Source: DASQUK01 sp963813485 (GTDB lineage: Bacteria > Actinomycetota > Acidimicrobiia > Acidimicrobiales > VFJN01). From it: DNA of 64,000 nucleotides. The translations under genes and the position numbers were made by a program. Position 1 is the first letter of the stretch; each line of letters opens with the position of its first letter. The notes under the pieces are model-generated. The model worked only from the letters and a program-made list of their open reading frames with translations. It was not told where the DNA came from and ran no database searches. Location: positions 409,515 through 473,514 of the forward strand of contig CAWEZE010000013.1 of the NCBI GenBank assembly GCA_963813485.1, written 5' to 3'. Of this stretch, positions 26,884 to 36,138 are shown in pieces.

Positions 26884-26918
26884 CGCCCCCCGGCCTACGG
26901 GTCGGGGGGCGGTTTCCT
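26884..26918 (+). terminator. Strong hairpin after the 55-aa membrane protein
   Basis: CGCCCCCCG and CGGGGGGCG form a perfect 9-bp stem around a 10-nt loop, followed by GTTTCCTTC. Placement 40 bp after a stop codon on the plus strand fits a transcription terminator. Confidence 0.65.
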
Positions 26919-27066
26919 TCCCGGCTCTGGCCTCAGCCACGCGGGCACCCCCGCCCAGCTGAGGGCGTCAACGACTCATCCCGTCGTCGACGACCGGCCC
27001 AACTGCCTTCCGATCATGGACGGCTGGAACTACGTCGTTCGCATGTACCGCCCCGGCCAGAGATCG

Positions 27067-27717
27067 TCAACGGAACCTGGACCTTCCCCTCGATCGAGAC
27101 CGCCTGAGGCCGGTGCGCATCGAGCGTCCGGTCCACGCGGCGACGAGCCCGACGAGGAGCAGGGTGATCTGCGGTGGGCCGTAGATCACGGCCCAGAGGC
27201 TGCCCGTCCGGCTGCCGTCCAGCGAGGCTCGCGATGTGGCGACGGTGAGGGCCGCAAACAGCGCCGCGCAGGCGGCGGCGACGACCCACGGAGACCGCCC
27301 CCAGCCGCGGCGCAGCGCGATCAGGGCGCAACCCGCGGCGAACCGGAGCCGTTCGCGCGGCGAGCCGGTGATGCTCGCGAGCTCGGCCCGCATGGCGGCA
27401 CCCCACTCGTCCCGGTGTCCGCGTCGGCCGCTCGTGGCGAACGCGAGCAGCCGGGCGGGCGCGTCGACCCCGACGGCGACGCGCGACGCGGCGACGACAG
27501 CCGTCGGGGCCGCGACCATGTATGGCCAGCCGAAGGACAGGGCACCGACGAGCACCTGGACCGGTGGGATCCCCGGGTCGTCGTCGGTGGCGAGCGCGGC
27601 CCGGACCAGCAACGCCCAGGCTCCGAGAGCGACGAGGGCGGCCCCGGCCGCCAACCACGCCGTCCGCCGCGTGACCGGGCCGGAGAGTGCCGACGTCGGC
27701 GCCGCGCCCGGATTCAT
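27067..27717 (-). CDS. PadR-linked integral membrane protein
   Basis: A 216-residue membrane protein whose ATG overlaps the padR stop (ATGA), so the two are translated together. Predicted membrane segments: TAWLAAGAALVALGAWALLV, a segment near YMVAAPTAVVAASRVAV, PWVVAAACAALFAALTVA and PPQITLLLVGLVAAW. Between the second and third is a charged helix (HRDEWGAAMRAELASITGSPRERLRFAAGC) of a type repeatedly found in actinobacterial membrane proteins encoded next to PadR regulators. The C-terminus is Arg-rich. Role unknown; control by the adjacent PadR is inferred. Confidence 0.75.
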   Translation of the reverse strand: MNPGAAPTSALSGPVTRRTAWLAAGAALVALGAWALLVRAALATDDDPGIPPVQVLVGALSFGWPYMVAAPTAVVAASRVAVGVDAPARLLAFATSGRRGHRDEWGAAMRAELASITGSPRERLRFAAGCALIALRRGWGRSPWVVAAACAALFAALTVATSRASLDGSRTGSLWAVIYGPPQITLLLVGLVAAWTGRSMRTGLRRSRSRGRSRFR

Positions 27718-28064
27718 GCCTCCGCTCCCGCGACCGCTCCGCCGCCGCGAGCTGGGCGCCCGGCGACCCGTAACCGGCGGGAGGTGTGTTGCGATTCGGC
27801 GCGGCGCAGCTCGCGCACGTGCTCGGCCCCGGCGGCCGACAGCCGATAGAGGTGACGGGGCGGGCGGCCCTGCGGCACCTCCTGCTCCCACGCGGTGTCG
27901 ACGTAGCCGCGTTCGGCGAGCCGGATGAGGATCGGGTAGACCGTGCCGGCCTTCAGGCCGAGAACGCGGCACAGGTCGTAGCCATGGCTCCAGTCCGAGG
28001 CCTTCGCGGCCAGCGCATCGAGAACCGCGACCGTCTGCGGTGAGGGGCGGCGAACTCTCGTCAT
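27714..28064 (-). CDS. PadR family transcriptional regulator
   Basis: A 116-residue winged-helix regulator: TVAVLDALAAKASDWSHGYDLCRVLGLKAGTVYPILIRLAERGYVD carries the PadR recognition helix (LKAGTVYPIL), then the wing WEQEVPQGRPPRHLYRLSAAGAEHV. The dimerising C-terminal helix is short. The perfect palindrome 9 bases upstream of the ATG suggests autorepression of padR and the coupled membrane protein gene. Confidence 0.9.
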   Translation of the reverse strand: MTRVRRPSPQTVAVLDALAAKASDWSHGYDLCRVLGLKAGTVYPILIRLAERGYVDTAWEQEVPQGRPPRHLYRLSAAGAEHVRELRRAESQHTSRRLRVAGRPARGGGAVAGAEA

Positions 28065-28072
28065 GCGGCGAT

Positions 28073-28090
28073 ACTCTATCTAGATAGAGT
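28073..28090. promoter_or_regulatory. Perfect 18-bp palindrome, probable PadR operator
   Basis: ACTCTATCTAGATAGAGT is self-complementary over all 18 bases and stands out as an AT-rich island in GC-rich DNA, 9 bases upstream of the padR start codon. Position and symmetry fit an autoregulatory operator. Confidence 0.75.
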
Positions 28091-28412
28091 TGTGCGTCAA
28101 GCGGCTGGGCGGCATCCGGTCGCCGGCTCCTGTCGGCCACCCAGCATGACGAGGGGGTTCCGGTCCCGGGTGTCGGCGCGAGCCGCGCGCCTGGCGACGA
28201 GGATGACCCAACCGCCCATCCGAGCGCGGAACATAGGGCGACGCACCTGCAGATGAAGTGTGGGCGTCCCGGTGACGCCTCTGGTGGCCGTGGCATGTCC
28301 GGATTAGGCCGATGTTCCGGCCTGCGTGGAGTGCAGTTGCGGCCCGGGTGGCGCCGTCTTACCGTCACCGAGAGGACCCCAGAACCCATCCTTGCGGGAG
28401 GACGACATCGTC
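28091..28412. other. Non-coding stretch between padR and the hydrolase
   Basis: No supported gene. It should include the promoter of the plus-strand hydrolase, whose ribosome site GGGAGGA is visible at the right end. Confidence 0.45.
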
Positions 28413-29111
28413 ATGAACACAGGCTCACGAGTCAACAACGTGGTTCTCGTCCACGGCGGGTTCGTGGATGGGTCCGGCTGGCAGTCGGTCTACAACCTGT
28501 TGAAGGAGGACGGCTACAACGTCAGCATCGTCCAGAACCCGACCCTGTCGCTCGAGGGCGACGCTAAAGCCACCCAGCAGATCATCGACGCTCAGGGTGG
28601 GCCGGTCGTCCTCGTCGGCCACTCCTATGGCGGGGCGGTGATCACCGAGGCGGGCAACCACGACAACGTGGCCGCACTCGTCTACATCGCGGGGTTTGCG
28701 CCGGACGACGGCGAGTCCGTGAACACGCTGATCGCAGACCCGCCGCCGGGCGCACCGGTGCCGCCGATCCTGCCGCCGCAAGACGGCTTCCTGTTCCTCG
28801 ACCGCGACAAGTTCCACGCGTCGTTCGCGGCCGACGTCCCGGCCGATGAGGCCGCGTTCATGGCCGACTCGCAGGTCCCGTGGGGCGTCGACGCCCTCGG
28901 CGGGTCGATCACCAAGGCTGCTTGGCGCCACAAGCCGAGCTGGTACCTAGTGACGACTGAGGACCGGATGATCCCCCCACCGGCGCAGCGCTTCATGTCC
29001 GAGCGGGCCGGTTCGACAGTGGTCGAGGCCGGCGGAAGCCACGCCATCTACGTCTCGCACCCGGCCCCAGTGGTGGCGCTCATCGAGCAGGCCGCTTCCG
29101 GGGCTGGGTAA
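28413..29111 (+). CDS. Alpha/beta hydrolase
   Basis: A 232-residue single-domain hydrolase: oxyanion region VVLVHGGFVDGSGW, nucleophile Ser in VLVGHSYGGAVI, acid in TTEDRMIPP and His in AGGSHAIYVSHP. The sequence follows the EstA/salicylate-esterase-like group common in soil actinobacteria and proteobacteria. ATG with GGGAGGA upstream. No signal peptide; cytoplasmic. Substrate unknown. It stands alone, divergent from padR. Confidence 0.9.
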   Translation: MNTGSRVNNVVLVHGGFVDGSGWQSVYNLLKEDGYNVSIVQNPTLSLEGDAKATQQIIDAQGGPVVLVGHSYGGAVITEAGNHDNVAALVYIAGFAPDDGESVNTLIADPPPGAPVPPILPPQDGFLFLDRDKFHASFAADVPADEAAFMADSQVPWGVDALGGSITKAAWRHKPSWYLVTTEDRMIPPPAQRFMSERAGSTVVEAGGSHAIYVSHPAPVVALIEQAASGAG

Positions 29112-29319
29112 CGCCGGGCGGTCCTGCACGACGGACCGATGGCGCCGACGGGGAGCAGTCCTGCCGGTCATCAGTGCCGCGACACTTGTCTTTCACACGG
29201 TCGAGAACCGCATCGTTTCCAACTGGCGTGACCACTTCGAGTTCGCCTACATGCGACCCCGGGGGCGCCGTCGGTCCGCCTCCGGGCGAAGTCCCCGTTT
29301 GGGGGGCCGGTCCGCGTCG

Positions 29320-29658
29320 TCACCCGTCAGCGAGCAAGCCCTCGATGCCGGCAACGTCGATTGCTCGCCACAGCGCGTGCGACCGCTCACTGATTCGAAA
29401 GGCGATGCCTGCCGTGCCGGCCGCAGCCCGGGAACGGAGCAAGGCGGTAAGGCCAGACGAGTCGATGAACGTCACACCCTGGGCGTCGACGGCGATCGAC
29501 TCCGGATGGGTCTCCAAGACGTCGACGACGCACGCCACGAACCGCTCAGCGCCGGTCATGTCCAACGCGCCGTCAAGCACGATGGTGACACCGCTGCCCT
29601 GGTAGCGGACCTCGATGCACAGCAGCTCGGCGCCGAACGACTCCACGTCGTCCGACAT
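29320..29658 (-). CDS. STAS-domain anti-anti-sigma factor-like protein
   Basis: A 112-residue STAS protein: EVRYQGSGVTIVLDGALDMTGAERFVACVVDVL leads into the phosphoacceptor loop VTFIDSSGLTALLRSR, with the conserved Ser pair that partner kinases phosphorylate in SpoIIAA-type regulators. A strong GGGGAGGAA ribosome site precedes the ATG. No kinase or sigma factor gene is adjacent, so its partner is elsewhere. Confidence 0.88.
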   Translation of the reverse strand: MSDDVESFGAELLCIEVRYQGSGVTIVLDGALDMTGAERFVACVVDVLETHPESIAVDAQGVTFIDSSGLTALLRSRAAAGTAGIAFRISERSHALWRAIDVAGIEGLLADG

Positions 29659-30094
29659 GCGTTCCTCCCCAGCCAATGGCACTCAGGTGCCGTCCAGCCT
29701 CGAGACTATTTGACGCGTCTACCGGTAACGGCGGGACACTCCGACGCGATCTCTAGGTGTACGGGTCAGCGGGCGGGTGAGCCGTCCGAGAAAGCCGGGG
29801 AAGGGGACAGCTGGGGGAACGACGGGCGGACCCCAGCTTCCCCTCAGAATTGGAAACCCTGACAGCGTGTCACCCGGCGGAACCTTGTGTGCGGTGTGAG
29901 AGTAAGGGCCGAGCTGACGCCCGCCCGGTTCGGCTCAACCGCTGCCCCTCGGCTTTCGGATCGGCGGGGCGGCGGTCTCTCGCTGCGCTGCGTGCGCAGT
30001 TCGCCCAGGTGGGCGGCAAGTTCTCGACCGCCGCGACCAGCGTGACCGCAGCGTTGTACTTGCACGCACACTCGGTGCTACCTGCGTAAACCCC
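29659..30094. other. Non-coding stretch
   Basis: I find no supported gene in these 436 bases. A plus-strand open frame of 79 codons (from about 29850) has no family pattern and no ribosome site, and was not called. Confidence 0.5.
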
Positions 30095-30604
30095 CTACGA
30101 GAACTGCGACCAGTCCTCGGGGTTCTCCTCGACGAAGTGCTCCACCACCTCGCCGTCATGGCCGTCCACCAGCACCAGCCCCCGCTTGGCCGGCGGGTTC
30201 TCGTCTGAGTACAGCAGGATGCGCCACGTCGGCCGGCTGAGCAGGCCACGCCAGCCCATCTGGGCCGACGCGTGGCCCACGGGGAACCCGACGGTGCGCG
30301 ACGCCGCCACCAGGGCGTCCTGCTCGTCGACGTCCAGGCTCCACGCCGTCACCAGCTGATAGGCCCCGACGATCGCAAGCAGGACCGCGGCGAACAGGAA
30401 GCCACCGTTGACGTAGGGCGAGTCGTCGACCAGCAGCCACACGGCCACGCACGCGGCCGCCGTCGCCAGGTAGAGGTACCCGGGGATGCGCCGCCGATTG
30501 TTGTCGGGGAACAGGTAGGGGCCGACGTAGCCGGCGGCGTGCAGATCTTCGGGCAGCTCGTCGACTACGTCCTCGTCGTGGGGGGATCGGGCCTCGTCGG
30601 GCAC
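30095..30604 (-). CDS. Conserved membrane protein of unknown function
   Basis: A 169-residue protein with an acidic N-terminus, two adjacent membrane segments (YLYLATAAACVAVWLLVD and NGGFLFAAVLLAIVGAYQLV) and a soluble C-terminal domain of about 85 residues (DALVAASRTVGFPVGHASAQMGWRG, ILLYSDENPPAKRGLVLVDG). No family recognised. Start GTG, 13 nt after the HIT gene stop, so it is probably in the thrS-HIT transcription unit. Confidence 0.7.
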   Translation of the reverse strand: MPDEARSPHDEDVVDELPEDLHAAGYVGPYLFPDNNRRRIPGYLYLATAAACVAVWLLVDDSPYVNGGFLFAAVLLAIVGAYQLVTAWSLDVDEQDALVAASRTVGFPVGHASAQMGWRGLLSRPTWRILLYSDENPPAKRGLVLVDGHDGEVVEHFVEENPEDWSQFS

Positions 30605-30617
30605 GGTCGAAATGAAA

Positions 30618-31127
30618 TCACCCGGCGCCGGGCGCAGGCCAGGCGGCGCGCAGCTTGCGCCAGGTGTCGCCCAGGGCCTCGGGGAGGACCCGCACCTCCG
30701 CCACTGCGGTCATGAAATTGGAGTCGGCGTTCCAGCGCGGCAGCACATGGACGTGCATGTGCGACGGGATCCCGGCGCCGGCCGCCTCGCCCAGGTTCAG
30801 GCCGACGTTGACGCCCTGGGGTGCGTAGGCCGCCTTGATCGCCACCACTGCGTCCCGCACGGCCGCCCACAGCTCGGCCGCCTCGTCGGGCGTCAGGTCC
30901 TCGAGCTGGCCCACCTCCCGGTAGGGCATGACCAGCACATGGCCGCAGGTGTAGGGGTAGGCGTTCAGGATGGCGAAGATGCGCTCACCCCGCCACACGA
31001 CGTGGGTCTCGTCGTCCGGCAGGCCCGACGCGAGGATGCGGCTGAACAGCGAGCGCTCGCCCGCTGGTTCTCCGTTCCCGGCGACCGCCACGTACGACGA
31101 TCGCCACCCGGCCCACAGCCGGTCCAT
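30618..31127 (-). CDS. HIT-family hydrolase/phosphorylase (AP4A-type)
   Basis: A 169-residue histidine triad protein. The catalytic HxHxH is in IPSHMHVHVLPRW, and the nucleotide-pocket block FAILNAYPYTCGHVLVMPYR is intact. Actinobacterial homologues downstream of thrS act as diadenosine tetraphosphate phosphorylases, so removing AP4A made by ThrRS is the likely role. It follows thrS by 35 nt. Confidence 0.9.
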   Translation of the reverse strand: MDRLWAGWRSSYVAVAGNGEPAGERSLFSRILASGLPDDETHVVWRGERIFAILNAYPYTCGHVLVMPYREVGQLEDLTPDEAAELWAAVRDAVVAIKAAYAPQGVNVGLNLGEAAGAGIPSHMHVHVLPRWNADSNFMTAVAEVRVLPEALGDTWRKLRAAWPAPGAG

Positions 31128-31162
31128 CGCGCGTGGCCCAGGCTCCCGCCCGCGCTCGCCGG

Positions 31163-33155
31163 TCACTTGTGGGCGGCGATCTCGTCGCGCAACCGCTCCA
31201 CGAAGGTCGCCACCGGCAAGTCGCGCTCGACCTCTCCGCCGCGGGGGTTGTCGCCCACCGTGTCGTTGGCCACGTCGTCGTCGCCGACCACGACGACGTG
31301 GGGGACCTTGTCGAGCTTGGCCTTGCGGATACGTGCCCCGAGCGGCTCGTCGGCGTCGGCCAGGTCCACCCGGAAGCCCTCCCCCCGCAGCCGCTCCGCC
31401 AAAGACTCGGCGTACGCCTGATGGTCGGACCGCACCGGCAGCACCTGCACCTGCAGCGGAGCCAACCAGGCCGGCAAGGCTCCGGCCGTGTGCTCCAGCA
31501 AGACGCCAAAGAACCGGTCGAAGGACCCGAACAGGGCCCGGTGAATCATGTGGGGCTGGTGGCGCTGGTTGTCCGCGCCCACGTACTCGATGCCGAACCG
31601 GCCCGGCTCCTGGAAGTCGACCTGCAAGGTCGAGAGCTGCCAGCGGCGCCCAATGGCGTCGCGCACGTGGACGTCGATCTTCGGGGCGTAGAAGGCCCCT
31701 TCGCCCTCCGCCACCACGTACGGGATGCCGGCCGCCTCGATCGCCTGGCGCAGCGCCACCTCGGCCTCGTCCCAGTCGGCGATCTCCCCCACGAACTCGT
31801 CGGGCCGGGTCGAGAGCTCGGCTTCGAACTCGTCGAACCCGAAGTCGCGAAGCAGCTTCAGCACGAACGCCAACAGGCTGCTCAGCTCGCCGGCCAGCTG
31901 CTCGGACGTGCAGAAGATGTGCGAATCGTCCTGGGTGAAGCCCCGCGCCCGTAGCAGGCCGTGCACCACGCCCGACTTCTCGTACCGGTACACCGTGCCG
32001 AACTCGAACAGCCGCAGCGGCAGCTCGCGGTACGACCGCTGGCGCGATGCGTAGATGAGCACGTGCATGGGGCAGTTCATCGGCTTGGGGTAGTACTTCT
32101 GCCCCTCGTCGAGCTCCATCGGCGGGTACATGCTGTCGGCGTACCAACCGAGGTGGCCGCTGGTCTCGAACAGCTCGGCCTTGGCGATGTGCGGGGTGAA
32201 CACGAAGTCGTAGCCGGCACGCTCGTGCTCGGCGCGGCTGTAGTCCTCCATGAGCTTGCGGACCAGGCCGCCCTTGGGGTGGTAGACGCGGCAGCCCGCT
32301 GCCGACCTCGGGCGGGAAGTGGAACAGGTCCAGTTCGACACCGAGCTTGCGGTGGTCGCGCTTCGCCGCCTCCTCGAGCTGGTGGAGGTGCGCCTCTAGC
32401 GCCTTGCGGCTGTCCCAGGCGGTGCCGTAGATGCGCTGCAACTGCCCGTTGTGCTCGTCGCCGCGCCAGTAGGCGCCGGCCACCCGCATGAGCTTGAAGT
32501 GCCCGAGGTGCCGCCCGGTGTCCTCGACGTGCGGCCCCCGGCACAAGTCGATGAAGCCCGGGCGGCCGCGGAACGGCGGATGCTCCTTCGGCTTGGCCGG
32601 CGGGTTCTCGTAGGTGCGTACGGCGCCGGCGCCACTGGTTGCCGACATCGGATCGGTCGAGGCGTCGGCGATGATCTCGAGCTTCAGGGGATGGTCGGCG
32701 AAGATCTGGCGGGCGTCGTCGGCCGGGATCTCGTCACGCAAGAACGCCTGCTGCTCGTCGATGATCTCACGCATGCGCGTGTCGATGCGCTCGAGGTCTT
32801 CCGGTGTGAAGGTGGCGCCGCCCGGCAGCTGGAAGTCGTAGTAGAAGCCGTCCTCGACCGGTGGGCCGATGCCGAAGGTCGCGTCCGGGAACAGATCGAG
32901 GACCGCCTGGGCCAGTACGTGGGCCGTCGAATGGCGGATCGTGTAGAGCCCACGCGGGCTGTCGGCGGTGATTATGGCCACGCGGTCGCCGTCGTGGAGC
33001 TCGGCGGACAGGTCACGCTCCTCGCCGTTGATCTCGGCGATCACCGCCGCCTTCGCGAGTCCTGTCCCGACGGCACGGGCGAGATCGGCCGCAGTGGTGC
33101 CCGACGGCAACGCGCGCGTCGATCCATCGGGCAAGGTGATCTCGATCTCGGCCAT
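31163..33155 (-). CDS. thrS: Threonyl-tRNA synthetase, interrupted by an apparent 1-base insertion
   Basis: Charges tRNA-Thr. The N-terminal frame has the TGS domain (MAEIEITLPDGSTRALPSGT), the HxxxH editing domain (RHSTAHVLAQAV) and the start of the class II core to DLFHFPPEVGSG. It then loses frame; a second frame resumes with VYHPKGGLVRKLMEDYSRAEHE, motif 2 (YRELPLRLFEFGTVYRYEKSGVVHGLLRARGFTQDD), motif 3 and the anticodon domain (LPVRSDHQAYAESLAERL). The locus is 3n+1 long, and the break lies at 32287-32297 in a GC-rich run. Joined length is about 664 residues, normal for ThrRS. An assembly error is the likeliest cause. Confidence 0.92.
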
Positions 33156-33166
33156 GAATGCCGAGG

Positions 33167-33973
33167 TTACCGACCCCCGCTGGCGGCCCCCGAAAGCGTT
33201 TGGGCGGTGCCGGCGGGCGGGCGTGCGGCGCCGTCCGCTTCCCCGTTGCCCCCGTTGGTGAGGACGGCCGGCGGCTGCGATGGCAGCGCATCGGGCTTCC
33301 GGGTGGCGTACTCGTCCACGTAGTCCTGCCCCGAAAGCTCGCGGATCTCGAACATCAGCTCGTCGGTGAGCTCGCGCAGGATGAGGTGGTCGTCGGGGCG
33401 GTCGCGGTAGTGGCCGACGTCGATCGGTCGCCCGATGCGGATGACGCAGGGCCGGAACAGCCGCGGGATGTTTCGGCCGGGTGGCTGGATCTCCCGGGTG
33501 CCCAACAGGCCGACCGGTACCAAGGGCGCACCGGTCCGCAGCGCCAGCCGCGCCGGGCCGGTGTGGCCACGGTGCAGCCGGCCGTCGCGACTGCGGGTCC
33601 CCTCGGGGTAGATGCCGAACAGTTCGCCGGTCTCGAGGACCCCGGCGGCGGCGTCGAGCGCCCGGCGGCTGGAATCGCCGCCCGAGCGGTCGATGGGGAT
33701 CATTCCGAGGGCGGGGAACAGGTGCTTGGTCTTCCAGTTGTCGAGGTATTCGGCCTTGCCGACGTAGGTGATCCGCCGCGGCAGCACCGATGGCAACACG
33801 AACGAGTCGATCACCGACACGTGGTTGGGGCAGATCACGGCGCCGCCCGTCGCCGGGAGGTTGCCCGCACCCTCCACGTGGATCCGCCAGCCGAACCGGA
33901 AGACGGGCGTGAGCACGGAACGCGCCACCGGGTACAGCCACCCGTACTGGCGGTCGCCGCCACGTCTGAACAC
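33167..33973 (-). CDS. PlsC-like 1-acylglycerol-3-phosphate acyltransferase
   Basis: A 268-residue membrane-associated acyltransferase with the NHX4D motif (CPNHVSVIDSF), the glycerol-phosphate site FGIYPEGTRSRDG and PLVPVGLLGTREI. It probably acylates lysophosphatidate in phospholipid synthesis. The last 60 residues are a Pro/Gly/Ala-rich tail. The GTG start is just after family-1 repeats; the stop is 11 nt upstream of thrS, placing it at the head of that unit. Confidence 0.88.
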   Translation of the reverse strand: MFRRGGDRQYGWLYPVARSVLTPVFRFGWRIHVEGAGNLPATGGAVICPNHVSVIDSFVLPSVLPRRITYVGKAEYLDNWKTKHLFPALGMIPIDRSGGDSSRRALDAAAGVLETGELFGIYPEGTRSRDGRLHRGHTGPARLALRTGAPLVPVGLLGTREIQPPGRNIPRLFRPCVIRIGRPIDVGHYRDRPDDHLILRELTDELMFEIRELSGQDYVDEYATRKPDALPSQPPAVLTNGGNGEADGAARPPAGTAQTLSGAASGGR

Positions 33974-34035
33974 GCCCCGAGCCTACGTCTCCGAGCGTCC
34001 CGATGGGGGCACGCGACGTGAAGGCCGTGTGAGCG

Positions 34036-34137
34036 GATGAGGCGATGCGGCCGCCGGGCAGGAGTCGAGGCGATACCAGTCCGGGGGCAGGACCTCAATG
34101 CCTCGAGGGTCGGCGCGGATCCTATTGCCTCGGGTCG
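34036..34137. repeat. Second cluster of family-1 palindromic repeats
   Basis: Four short units share the family-1 core: GAGGCGATGCGG (34039), GAGGCGATACCA (34067), CAATGCCTCGAG (34096) and CCTATTGCCTCGGGTCG (34121). They fill the gap between the mshC stop and the acyltransferase start. The paired orientations (two forward, two reverse) again allow hairpins. Confidence 0.75.
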
Positions 34138-34141
34138 CCGC

Positions 34142-35310
34142 TCAAGGCCGGGTGAGGTCCACGCCGATCAGTGCGGCTCCCGCAGTGACCCCCCGGCCGG
34201 CGTCGGCCGCCTCGTCGAGCAGACGCAGGGCGCTCGGGGTATCCAGGTCGTCGTCGAGCGCCGCGCGCACGGCCTCGAGCACCGGCTGACCGGTCCCGGC
34301 TCCCTCACCGCCCGCGGCCGCCTGCCAGCGCTTAAGGCGGTGGGTGGCGTCGGGCATCACGTCGTCGTCCCAATCCCATTCGTGCCGGTAGTGATGCGCC
34401 AAAACGGCCAGCCGGATGGCGCGGCTGTCCCAGGCCTTGCGGAGCTCCGACACGAACACGAGGTTGCCGAGCGACTTCGACATCTTCTCGCCGTCCATTC
34501 GCACCATCGCCTGGTGCATCCAGTGGCGCACGAACGGCTCACCGGTGGCCGCCTCCGACTGGGCGGCCTCGCACTCATGGTGGGGGAAGATGAGGTCGCA
34601 CCCCCGCCGTGCAGGTCGATGGTCGTGCCGAGCTCGCGCAGCGCCAGCGCCGAGCACTCGATATGCCAGCCCGGCCGGCCCGGTCCCCATAGCGAGTCCC
34701 ACGAGGGCTCGTCGGGGGCGGACGGCTGCCACAGCACGAAGTCGAGCGGGTCGCGCTTGTGGGGGTCGTCGACGTTGCCGCCCCGCTCGGCGGCCAGGCG
34801 CAGCATCTCGTCGCGATCCAGATGGCTCACCTGCCCGAAACGCTCGAAGCTGGAGACGTCGAAGTAGACGCCACCCCCGGCCTCGTAGGCGTGGCCACGA
34901 TCCAGCACCATGCCGATGAAGCCCCTGATGTCGGGAATGGCCGAGGTGGCGCGGGGTTCGCTCCACACCGGGAGCACGTCCAGGGCCCGCATGTCGTCGT
35001 CGAAGCGGGCGGTCTCGGCGGCGGCCAGATCGAGGTAGTGGACGCCGAGCTCACGGGCCTTGCGCAGGATGTCGTCGTCGACGTCGGTGATGTTGCGCAC
35101 GCAACGCGTCTCGTGACCACGGTCGCGGAGCCGGCGCTGCAGCACGTCGTACGTGAGGTAGGTGGCGGCATGGCCCAGGTGGGTGGCGTCGTAGGGCGTG
35201 ATGCCGCACGTGTACATCGTCACCACCGGGCCCGGTGCGAAGGGGATGACCTCGCCCCGCGCCGTGTTGTGGAGCCGCATGGGCTCGGCGCGGGCTTCGC
35301 CGGCTGTCAC
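34142..35310 (-). CDS. mshC: Mycothiol cysteine ligase MshC, with an apparent 1-base deletion
   Basis: Ligates cysteine to GlcN-inositol with ATP, the penultimate step of mycothiol synthesis. It is a CysRS paralogue, but the Rossmann motif reads MYTCGITPYDATHLGHAATYL rather than the CysRS CGPTVYDxxHIGN form, which marks MshC. KMSKSLGNLVF is the second class I signature. The frame breaks after TTIDLHGGG in a run of five C (34601-34605) and resumes at CDLIFPHHECEAAQSE; the locus is 3n+2 long. Joined length near 390 is right for MshC and short for CysRS. The GTG start overlaps the npdG stop (GTGA). Confidence 0.88.
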
Positions 35311-36026
35311 GCCGGGTGCTCGCTCTGCGGGGCTTCCGCGTCCGGAGCCTCGGTGGTCCCGGCGGCTTCGCCTTCACGGATGCCGGTGAGCTTGAGCGCC
35401 ACCCGGGTCTTGTAGTGCGTGTTGAGCTGCATCAACACGGCCGTGAACGACTCGATCGGCGTCGCCATGGCCAGCTCACCGGCGTTGAGGGGCCGCATGT
35501 TGGGGATCTTGGCCACGATGTCGCTGGTCACCTGGATCGCCGAGGGGTGGTCGGAGCAGATGAGCACGTCGCTCTCGATCGGGTGGTTGAGGTCACCCAG
35601 CTCCCGGGCCGGCACGTGGTGCAGGGCGGCGGCGACCATGCACTGCGGCACGGCAGCCTGCACGCTGGCCGCGACCGATCCCCGGGGCGGCACGAGCGGT
35701 TGGAACTCCTTGCCCAGGCGCGTGAGCGCGTTGGCCATCGAGATGACAACCTTGCCGCGCAGCTTGTCCTCCACCGACGCCGCGGTCTGCGTGGCGCCGT
35801 CCCACGGCGTGGCGATCACGACCACGTCGGAGTCGGCGGCACCGGCGTTCTCGGCGGCGCCGATGGTGAGCTGATGCTCCGGCCAGCGCTCGAGCAGGGT
35901 GTCGACGATCTCCATCGCCCGGTACTTCGAACGGGACCCGACAACCACCTCGAACCCCACCGCCGCCAGCCGCGCCGCCAGGGCCCTGCCTGCCGGGCCG
36001 GTTCCACCGAGGATGCCGATGCGCAT
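35307..36026 (-). CDS. npdG: F420H2:NADP oxidoreductase NpdG
   Basis: Moves hydride between NADPH and coenzyme F420. The 239 residues open with the NADP fold MRIGILGGTGPAGRALAARL, then VVVGSRSKYRA (binding the 2'-phosphate), DVVVIATPWD and the family block QPLVPPRGSVAASVQAAVP. It signals F420 use by this organism. The ATG at MRIGIL is the standard start. It is coupled to mshC downstream. The last 25 residues are an acidic tail outside the fold. Confidence 0.9.
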   Translation of the reverse strand: MRIGILGGTGPAGRALAARLAAVGFEVVVGSRSKYRAMEIVDTLLERWPEHQLTIGAAENAGAADSDVVVIATPWDGATQTAASVEDKLRGKVVISMANALTRLGKEFQPLVPPRGSVAASVQAAVPQCMVAAALHHVPARELGDLNHPIESDVLICSDHPSAIQVTSDIVAKIPNMRPLNAGELAMATPIESFTAVLMQLNTHYKTRVALKLTGIREGEAAGTTEAPDAEAPQSEHPA

Positions 36027-36138
36027 TGGCGACACGGTAGCGGCGGTCCCCATCCGGTCGGCGGCCGACGTGGTCATGACCGCCGCGCACGCCGCCCTCG
36101 AGACCTGGTGGCACCGCGCCATTGGTGCGGCGGCCCGG

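Noticed and set aside
29850..30089. Possible small plus-strand gene of 79 codons
   Set aside because: No ribosome site, no recognisable pattern and unlikely composition.
30618..33941. Single minus-strand frame of about 1100 codons
   Set aside because: It fuses an off-frame part of the acyltransferase, the first half of thrS, out-of-frame thrS and the HIT protein. The real genes lie in separate frames and it has no biological unity.
34142..35310. Cysteinyl-tRNA synthetase
   Set aside because: The motif MYTCGITPYDATHLGHAATYL and the short length fit MshC; CysRS has CGPTVYD and HIGN-type residues and about 460 aa.
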